The translations under genes and the position numbers were made by a program. The notes below the pieces were generated by a model, which had not been told where the DNA came from, made no database searches, and saw nothing but the letters and a program-made list of their open reading frames with translations. From positions 6,448,001 to 6,512,000 of the forward strand of contig NZ_CP146614.1 in assembly GCF_037094685.1 (NCBI RefSeq): a DNA stretch of 64,000 nucleotides, given 5' to 3'. This document shows, in pieces, positions 58,463 through 64,000 of the stretch. How positions within the stretch are numbered: the stretch's first letter is position 1; every line of letters starts with the position of its first letter. Origin of the DNA: Massilia sp. METH4 (lineage in GTDB: Bacteria; Pseudomonadota; Gammaproteobacteria; Burkholderiales; Burkholderiaceae_D).

Positions 58463-61400
58463 TCAGCGCCCGTCCTGCGGTGTCGCCAGGACTTCCACCG
58501 GCACGCCGCCACGCGCGGTGCGCAGGTTGACGAGCTTGACGGGCTCCAGCGCGTTCTCCTTCCTGCCATCGGTCGTGACCGCCAGCGCGATCGTGTTGCG
58601 GCCGTTCGGGTTCAGGATGCCCGGCGGGATCACGAACGTGCGCTGCGGGCCGATGTGGGCGATGAACTGCCCCATGTTCCAGCCGTTCACGAAGATCAGC
58701 GCGCGGTTTTCGCGCTCCGACCGCGGCTTGCCCGTATCGCCGAAGGCCAGGCCCAGTTGCACGTCGTGGCCCTTCGGCAGGTCGAGGTCGAAGCTCGTCT
58801 TCAGCCAGTACGTGCCCGGGGCCGGCGGCGCGTCGGTCGGCTTGGCCGCCCTCCAGCCGGCTTGCGCGCCGGCCGATGGCAGGTGCCAGCCCTCGCGCTC
58901 GCCATACAGGCCGCCGTTGTTCAGCGGCCCGCGCGCCACATCGGCCAGCGCTTCGCCGCCGCGGCGGCCCTGGATGCGCCATTCGATCGGCACGGCGAAA
59001 CGCTTGCCGCCCTTCGACGTCAGCGAGGCCGAAATCAGGCCGCGCGCCTCGCGGTGGTAGTCGTCGGCCATCAGGTTCCAGTTATGCGAATTGTTGCGCA
59101 CCATGACGGCGATCACGTGCCTGCCCGGCTTCAGGTCGCCGAGAGCCAGCTTCACGCTGTCGGTCGTTTCCGGGAACGATCGGCCCGTATCCATTTCGTG
59201 CTGGCCGACGAAGCGGCCGTCGATCCACACCTGCGCCATGCCGGCGCCGCCCGCGCCGTAGAACAGTTCGAGGCGGTTGGTACCCTGGTCACCGCGGCCA
59301 TCCTTGATGTCGACATGGCCGCGGTACCACACATCGCCATGGTGGAAGCCGTAGTCGCTCATCGCCAGCGTGGGCTGGCCGCGTTCCGGCATCGTCCACG
59401 TCTGCGCGGCGGACGGCCGGTGGTCGGCCTTCAGCCACTTGCCGTCGTCGAAGCCGGGTTGCGCCTCGGGGCTGTCGGCGCGGCGCGTCCATGGCAGCGC
59501 GGCCAGGTCCGGCAGCTTGATGGCGGCAGGCCCGTTCACGGCGTTCGACTTGAAGCTGCCGTCCGGCTGGGCCGCCAGCGACAGCGCTTCGCCGTTGAAG
59601 GTCGCGGCCGTGAAGGCCGGTCCCCAGATCTCTATCGCGCTGGCCGCCGTGGTGTCGCCGGTGAGAGCCAGCTTGCCGCCGGCCAGCGTCGCGCCGCGCA
59701 CCAGCGCCGGCGTCAGTTGCAGCACCTGGCCGGCAGCAGTCTTCTGCGTCCAGAACTGCAGGCTGGTCTTCTCGTCCGCCAGCAGCAGCAGCAACGGGGC
59801 GCGGCCGCCACCCGTGATGCGCACGCGGGCCAACCCGTCATGGGTGTACGCGAGCTTCAGGTCGCCCTTCGCCGCGTCGAAGCTCGATGCCACCTTGCCG
59901 GACAGGACATCGACCTTCGGCGCGCTCGCGAACCGCAGCACCGTTTCGCCGGGCTCACCATCGCGGCCGTGCAGCAGCGCGATATCGCGCTCGCCATTGT
60001 TGAAATGCGTCTGCAGTTCGGAAGTGGAGTACACCAGGTGCTGCCGCTCCATCGGATAGGCGGCCAGCAGCATCTTCGCATCCTGCCCGTTCAGCCGAAG
60101 CGGCACCTGATAGCTGCCATCCCGCGTCGCCAGGTCGAACGTGAAGCTGTCGTCCGTCAACAAGTCCGACGGGCTGTGCACGGCCAGCAGCACGTGCGCG
60201 CCCAGCTTCGGATTGACGTTGTGGTAGACCTTGACCTTGTCCGACGATGTCCTGATCGGCGGCCCCTTGTCCATCTGCGCCAGCGCCTGCTCGGCCGCCT
60301 GCACGAACATGCCCTGCTGCTTCAGTGCCAGCGCCTTCGGCCGCAGGCCGCGGTCTTCCGAGATCGGCGCGCCGTAGTCGTAGGACGTGTAGACGACCGG
60401 GCCGCCGAGCCAGCCCCACGAGGTGCCGCCGAACGTCATGTACACATTATGGATCGTGATCCGGTTGATCAGGTTCGTTCCATAGAACACGCGCTGGTAA
60501 CCCTTGCCCTGCCGCTGGGCGGTGCACTCATACGTGCCGTTCGAGCCCCAGTAGTCGAACCAGCCGCCACCCAGTTCCGCGGCAAAGCCGGGCGTGCCGG
60601 GCGAAGACAGCGCGCCGGCCTTCGGGCCCGGCTGCGCGTACATCCCCCAGTCCGGCGCCTTGTTGGGCCCCGACGGGTCGGCGAACACATTGCAGCTGCC
60701 GCCCGGATAGCCGTCGAAGGCATAGATATCGGTCGGGCCGGTGTTGGCCCACGGCGCCGCCGAGTTCTTCGGCGCCCAGTCGGGCAGACGCCCGGCCGCA
60801 TTGTGGAAAAATGGCACCGTGATGCCGTCCGCCCGTGCTTTCTTCGCCAGGTGCTCCATCTGGCGCACATGTTTCGGCTCCACCTTGCCCAGTTCGTTTT
60901 CCAGCTGGTAGGCGATGATGTTGCCGCCGCCATCCGTGGCCTGGTGGCGCGCGATGATCGCATTAATCTGCGTCATCCACTCGTCCGATGCGGCCAGGTA
61001 CACGGGGTCGTCGGTACGTGCCTCGGCGCGATTGCGGAACATCCAGCCCGGGTAGCCGCCGCCCGTCAGCTCCGCGTTCACGTAGGGGCCGGTGCGGGCG
61101 ATGATGTACATGCCCTCCTCCTCGGCGATCTCGATCGCCCGCTCCACGTTGCGCACGCCATTGAAGTCGTACACGCCCGGTTCCGGCGAGTGGTAGCCCC
61201 AGTCGAAGTAGAACGCGATGCCGTTGAAGCCCACCGCCTTCATCTTCTGGATCACGTCGCGCCACAGCGAGGGGCTGGGCAGCCGGAACGGATGCACCTC
61301 GCCCGACCAGACGACGACGCGCTTTCCATCGACCAGCAGCGAATGCTCGTCCCAGGCAATCTTCTTCGGCTGGCCCTTCGGCTTCGTGGCTTGCGCGAAG

Positions 61401-62296
61401 GCCATGCGCTCTTCCGGAATCACGGACGCGGTACCGATCATGCCCGAAACGCCGCCCACCTTCGCCTTCGGTGCCCAGGTCCGCAGGTCGCGGCTGTCCG
61501 AGTACCAGTACGCGCGGCTGTCCGGGTCGGCGAAATAGGCGCGCCAGCCGCCGTCGGCCAGCCGGACGAGCGACTGGCCGCCGGACGATGCGCCCGGACC
61601 GGTTCCCTGCTGAACGGTCCAGGGCCCAGGCAGCGTTTGCGCCATCGCGACTTCCAGCGCACCGGTGGATACGTTGCGGACCAGCGCGGCGTAGCCGTTG
61701 TCGGTGGCGGCAATGGCTACGCCGCCGGCCAGGCCCTGCACGGCCTGCGGCGCCGACCATTGCGCGAAATCCGTCCCCGGCGCCAGCAAATACGTTTGCG
61801 CACCGGCGGCCAGGACCACCTTCAAGGCGCCGCTCTTTTCCCGCACCCAGCGCGGTGCCGACACCCTGGCACCGCCGGGCAGCGCCAGCGGGGCGGCGTG
61901 CACCGTCTCCCACTTGCGCAAATCCCGCGACCGCGCGATCCCGAGGTTGGCGCCCTGGGCATACACGGCGTAGTACTGCCCCTCATGACGCACGATGGAG
62001 GGATCGGCCAGCGCGGTACCGGACGGCGCATGCGCCTCGGAGGCCAGCGTGGTGAAGGTAACGCCATCGCTTGACGAATAGACGCTGAACTTGCCCTCGG
62101 CTGAAAGCGGCACGGCCGCCATCAGGAAGACGGGTGCGTTCGCAACGAGGCCCGCCTGCGCCTGCCGCTGCTGCGCGTCGGACGCCTGGGGGATGCCCAG
62201 TTCCTGGGCGGTGACATCGGCCGCGAGGGCGGCCAGGGCGATCGGAAGGATATGGGCGAGGTGGCTGCGGCGCGGCGAGGCAGGAATCTTGGGCAT
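58463..62296 (-). CDS. Beta-propeller (GH43-like) / GH35 beta-galactosidase fusion
   Basis: A 1277-aa exported protein. Signal: MPKIPASPRRSHLAHILPIA ending VTAQ. Residues ~55-305 look like a five-bladed propeller of the GH43/arabinanase type (TALADPSIVRHEGQYYAVYA, IARSRDLRKWETV, YWYSDSRDLRTWAP). Residues ~310-700 are a GH35 barrel: WSGEVHPFRLP, RTGPYVNAELTGGGYPGWM, QLENELG (Glu468, acid/base), FAAELGGGWFDYWG (Glu574, nucleophile). Several beta-sandwich domains like those of fungal-type LacA follow (HHGDVWYRGHVD, ALIFVNGWNMGQFIAHIGPQ). An upstream in-frame ATG at 62335 (AAAAGG before it) is an alternative start. It is the largest protein here and probably acts on arabinogalactan- or galactan-type chains (inference). 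Confidence 0.88.
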   Translation of the reverse strand: MPKIPASPRRSHLAHILPIALAALAADVTAQELGIPQASDAQQRQAQAGLVANAPVFLMAAVPLSAEGKFSVYSSSDGVTFTTLASEAHAPSGTALADPSIVRHEGQYYAVYAQGANLGIARSRDLRKWETVHAAPLALPGGARVSAPRWVREKSGALKVVLAAGAQTYLLAPGTDFAQWSAPQAVQGLAGGVAIAATDNGYAALVRNVSTGALEVAMAQTLPGPWTVQQGTGPGASSGGQSLVRLADGGWRAYFADPDSRAYWYSDSRDLRTWAPKAKVGGVSGMIGTASVIPEERMAFAQATKPKGQPKKIAWDEHSLLVDGKRVVVWSGEVHPFRLPSPSLWRDVIQKMKAVGFNGIAFYFDWGYHSPEPGVYDFNGVRNVERAIEIAEEEGMYIIARTGPYVNAELTGGGYPGWMFRNRAEARTDDPVYLAASDEWMTQINAIIARHQATDGGGNIIAYQLENELGKVEPKHVRQMEHLAKKARADGITVPFFHNAAGRLPDWAPKNSAAPWANTGPTDIYAFDGYPGGSCNVFADPSGPNKAPDWGMYAQPGPKAGALSSPGTPGFAAELGGGWFDYWGSNGTYECTAQRQGKGYQRVFYGTNLINRITIHNVYMTFGGTSWGWLGGPVVYTSYDYGAPISEDRGLRPKALALKQQGMFVQAAEQALAQMDKGPPIRTSSDKVKVYHNVNPKLGAHVLLAVHSPSDLLTDDSFTFDLATRDGSYQVPLRLNGQDAKMLLAAYPMERQHLVYSTSELQTHFNNGERDIALLHGRDGEPGETVLRFASAPKVDVLSGKVASSFDAAKGDLKLAYTHDGLARVRITGGGRAPLLLLLADEKTSLQFWTQKTAAGQVLQLTPALVRGATLAGGKLALTGDTTAASAIEIWGPAFTAATFNGEALSLAAQPDGSFKSNAVNGPAAIKLPDLAALPWTRRADSPEAQPGFDDGKWLKADHRPSAAQTWTMPERGQPTLAMSDYGFHHGDVWYRGHVDIKDGRGDQGTNRLELFYGAGGAGMAQVWIDGRFVGQHEMDTGRSFPETTDSVKLALGDLKPGRHVIAVMVRNNSHNWNLMADDYHREARGLISASLTSKGGKRFAVPIEWRIQGRRGGEALADVARGPLNNGGLYGEREGWHLPSAGAQAGWRAAKPTDAPPAPGTYWLKTSFDLDLPKGHDVQLGLAFGDTGKPRSERENRALIFVNGWNMGQFIAHIGPQRTFVIPPGILNPNGRNTIALAVTTDGRKENALEPVKLVNLRTARGGVPVEVLATPQDGR

Positions 62297-62308
62297 CGGG
62301 CTTCTTGG

Positions 62309-62322
62309 TTGGTCGGACAAAT
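62309..62322 (-). promoter_or_regulatory. GntR-like palindromic site TTGTCCGACCAA
   Basis: The minus strand ATTTGTCCGACCAA resembles the TGGTCNGACCA-type operators of FadR-subfamily GntR regulators of uronate and galactonate genes. A related GATCAGACACCAT lies just beside it. It sits immediately before the chosen ATG (62296). A GATAAT hexamer further up (about 62370) could be the -10 box. Tentative. Confidence 0.3.
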
Positions 62323-62445
62323 GGTGTCTGATCATAAAGCCTTTTGCCCGCGAGACACGACCCTCAATTATCAACAAATTGAGCGTTTCACGAGGGCGCC
62401 CCTCGCCTCATCCGCGCCCTGGCGACCGCTGCGTGCCCGCGCGAC

Positions 62446-63087
62446 TCACCACTTCGGCGCGATGCGCTCTCCCGGCATGGCTTCGTACGGCGGCACCCAG
62501 CCCGGCACGCGCTTCAGGCGCTCGATCCACGCGCCGATGTGCGGCCAGCGCGCCGCCACGTCGATGCCGCTTTCCTCGATCGGGTAGAACATGTAGCCGG
62601 AGAGCGAAAAGTCGGCGATGGTCGGACCGTCGCCCACCATCCATTCGCGCGTGGCGAGATGCTTGTCGACGATCCCGAAGGCGGCCTCGATGCGCCCCAG
62701 CAGGAATTTCATCACCACCGGATCGGGCTGCACGGGACCGAACGACTTCATGAAGCGGTAGGTGGCGAAGTAGCTGGTGAACTTGTGGTTGTCGAACAGG
62801 ATCCAGCGCAGCACCTCGAGCTTGTCGCGTTCGGTCGCGCCGCCGAAGCGCCCATGCTTGTTGGCGAGGTGGGTCAGGATCGCGCCGGACTGGGTCAGGC
62901 GCAGGTCGCCGTCTTCCAGGATCGGGGCCTCGCCCATCTCGTTGTGCTCCTCGCGCCAGGCCGGATCGCGCGAGATGCCCGTGAAGAAGTCGACGAAGAC
63001 GGGTTCGAACGGCTCGCCCAGCGCGCGCAGCATGAACGCGACCTTGAAAGCGTTGCCCGATTGGCCAAAACAGTGCAGGCGGTACAT
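62446..63087 (-). CDS. Glutathione S-transferase family protein
   Basis: A 213-aa cytosolic GST. The start follows GGAGGA. The N-terminal thioredoxin fold (MYRLHCFGQSGNAFKVAFML, GEAPILEDGDLRLTQSGAILTHLA, with the E/Q-S motif that binds the gamma-glutamyl group) and the all-helical C-terminal domain (MVGDGPTIADFSLSGYMFYP, with the conserved N-capping T-I-A-D motif) are clear. The substrate is unknown. It lies 34 bases downstream of the GlxA-type regulator on the same strand and may be its target or co-transcribed. Confidence 0.9.
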   Translation of the reverse strand: MYRLHCFGQSGNAFKVAFMLRALGEPFEPVFVDFFTGISRDPAWREEHNEMGEAPILEDGDLRLTQSGAILTHLANKHGRFGGATERDKLEVLRWILFDNHKFTSYFATYRFMKSFGPVQPDPVVMKFLLGRIEAAFGIVDKHLATREWMVGDGPTIADFSLSGYMFYPIEESGIDVAARWPHIGAWIERLKRVPGWVPPYEAMPGERIAPKW

Positions 63088-63121
63088 GGATCCTCCGGTG
63101 GTTATCATCCCACCATCATAA

Positions 63122-64000
63122 TCACGCCGGAGCGACGACACCAGCCCTGAACGACTTCCGATAGGCCGAGGGCGACGTCTTCAAGGCGGTTCGGAAGTGC
63201 TGCCGCAGCGACAGCGCCGTGCCGAAGCCGGCCTCCTGGGCCACCACCTCGACCGACACATTGCTGCTCTCCAGCAGGCTGCGCGCATGAGCCATGCGCT
63301 GGTTCAGCAGCCACTGCTTGAACGACGTGCCGGTGGCCTGGCGGAAGTGCCGGGTGAACGTGCGGCGGCTCATCGCGGCGCGTTCGGCCAGCGCGTCGAT
63401 ACTGTGCTCGCGCTGCGGATGCCGCGCCACCCAGTCGAGCACCTGGGCGAAGCGCCCGTCGCTGCCGGACACGGGCACGGGCCGCTCGATGAACTGCGCC
63501 TGCCCGCCGTCGCGGTGTGGCGCGACCAGCAGCCGCCGCGAGACCCGGTTCGCGACCTCCGCGCCGCAGAGCTGCCGCAACAGGTGCAGGCAGCAGTCGA
63601 GACCGGCTGCCACGCCGGCGGACGTGAGCACGTCGCCTTCGTCCACATACAGCACTTCCTCGTTGACGTTCACGTGGGGGTGGCGCCGCGCCAGCTCGCC
63701 TGCGGCGGCCCAATGCGTGGCCACGGAGCGGCCGTCGAGCAGACCCGCCTCGGCCAGCGGGAACGCGCCCAGGCACAGGCCCACCACCCGGGCACCGCGC
63801 GCGTGGGCCTGCCGGAGCGCGGCGAGCAACGGCGCCGGCGCCGGCCGGCAATCGTCGTGCCACGCCGGCATCACCACGATATCGGCGTCCTTCAGGGCGG
63901 CGAGCCCGCGGCGGGTGGCGATGGCGAAGCCGGCCGACGTCTGCAACGGCCCCTTGCCGACGGCGCATACTTCCACGTCGAACAGCGGCGCGCCGGTCCC
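63122..64000 (-). CDS. GlxA-family AraC-type regulator (5' end beyond right edge)
   Basis: An open minus-strand frame reaches the window end (in-frame residues before the first GTG read GTGAPLFD), so the N-terminus is missing. The visible ~292 residues hold the DJ-1/PfpI-like domain (DADIVVMPAW, GARVVGLCLGAFPLAEAGLLDGRSVATHW, with Cys in the nucleophile-elbow position) and a C-terminal AraC domain (SIDALAERAAMSRRTFTRHFRQATGTSFKQWL and VSVEVVAQEAGFGTALSLRQHFR). This is the GlxA/FtrA-like architecture. The ligand is unknown. It is followed by the GST gene. Confidence 0.9.
   Translation of the reverse strand, partial: GTGAPLFDVEVCAVGKGPLQTSAGFAIATRRGLAALKDADIVVMPAWHDDCRPAPAPLLAALRQAHARGARVVGLCLGAFPLAEAGLLDGRSVATHWAAAGELARRHPHVNVNEEVLYVDEGDVLTSAGVAAGLDCCLHLLRQLCGAEVANRVSRRLLVAPHRDGGQAQFIERPVPVSGSDGRFAQVLDWVARHPQREHSIDALAERAAMSRRTFTRHFRQATGTSFKQWLLNQRMAHARSLLESSNVSVEVVAQEAGFGTALSLRQHFRTALKTSPSAYRKSFRAGVVAPA

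Noticed and set aside
58655..62074. 1139-codon plus-strand frame opposite the GH35 fusion
   Set aside because: Shadow frame; the minus strand carries intact GH35 catalytic motifs.

Overview
The window is GC-rich with dense, tightly overlapping genes. It reads like a chromosome segment of a plant-polysaccharide-degrading beta-proteobacterium. Oxalobacteraceae (Massilia, Duganella or Pseudoduganella type) is my inference, from the five large TonB-dependent receptors of the Xanthomonas/Caulobacter type, the DUF4214/RTX proteins, and the recurrent GTGTCGGACAC and GGGGACAGACCCC intergenic palindromes. I see no rRNA, tRNA, CRISPR array, insertion sequence or phage gene.

Layout. 0-10 kb: a conserved protein cut by the left edge, a pectinesterase, and a TonB-dependent receptor divergent from a GH95 fucosidase, with operator-like sites between them. 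10-11.5 kb: a cupin and ilvE (housekeeping). 11.6-23.4 kb: a LacI-controlled polysaccharide locus. Its minus arm is receptor, beta-propeller lipoprotein, GH105 and DUF2264; its plus arm is LacI regulator, MFS transporter and GH35. Two identical operators lie between the arms. 23.4-25.8 kb: an M10 (serralysin-like) metallopeptidase and a DUF4214/RTX protein. 26-44.7 kb: one long minus-strand run forming a xyloglucan utilisation locus: XylR, aldose epimerase, an SGNH-esterase/GH74 fusion, GH95, receptor, GH35, GH31, GH3 and a ThuA-like protein. 44.9-50.1 kb: an accessory and housekeeping patch with a RES/Xre toxin-antitoxin pair, histidinol phosphatase, LysR regulator, OYE-type ene-reductase and arylamine N-acetyltransferase. 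50.3-62.3 kb: two tandem paralogous receptors, a divergent SGNH hydrolase, and a very large propeller/GH35 fusion. The right edge has a GST and a partial GlxA-type regulator.

How it works together. In the xyloglucan locus, the GH74 part would cut the backbone and the SGNH part could remove acetyl groups. The receptor would import oligosaccharides, and periplasmic GH95 (fucose), GH35 (galactose), GH31 (alpha-xylose) and GH3 (beta-glucose) would trim them. Aldose epimerase and XylR tie this to xylose sensing. The LacI locus fits a uronic-acid/rhamnose/galactose polymer such as arabinogalactan or rhamnogalacturonan-I. Successive genes within these operons mostly overlap as ATGA or TGATG, indicating translational coupling.

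The most interesting items are the ExoP-like/SGNH/GH74 three-domain protein, the CAGAA-N6-CAGAA tandem repeats in front of it, the propeller-GH35 fusion, the paired LacI operators, the recurrent double-hairpin intergenic repeats, and a RES toxin that appears to start at a TTG inside its antitoxin's stop.
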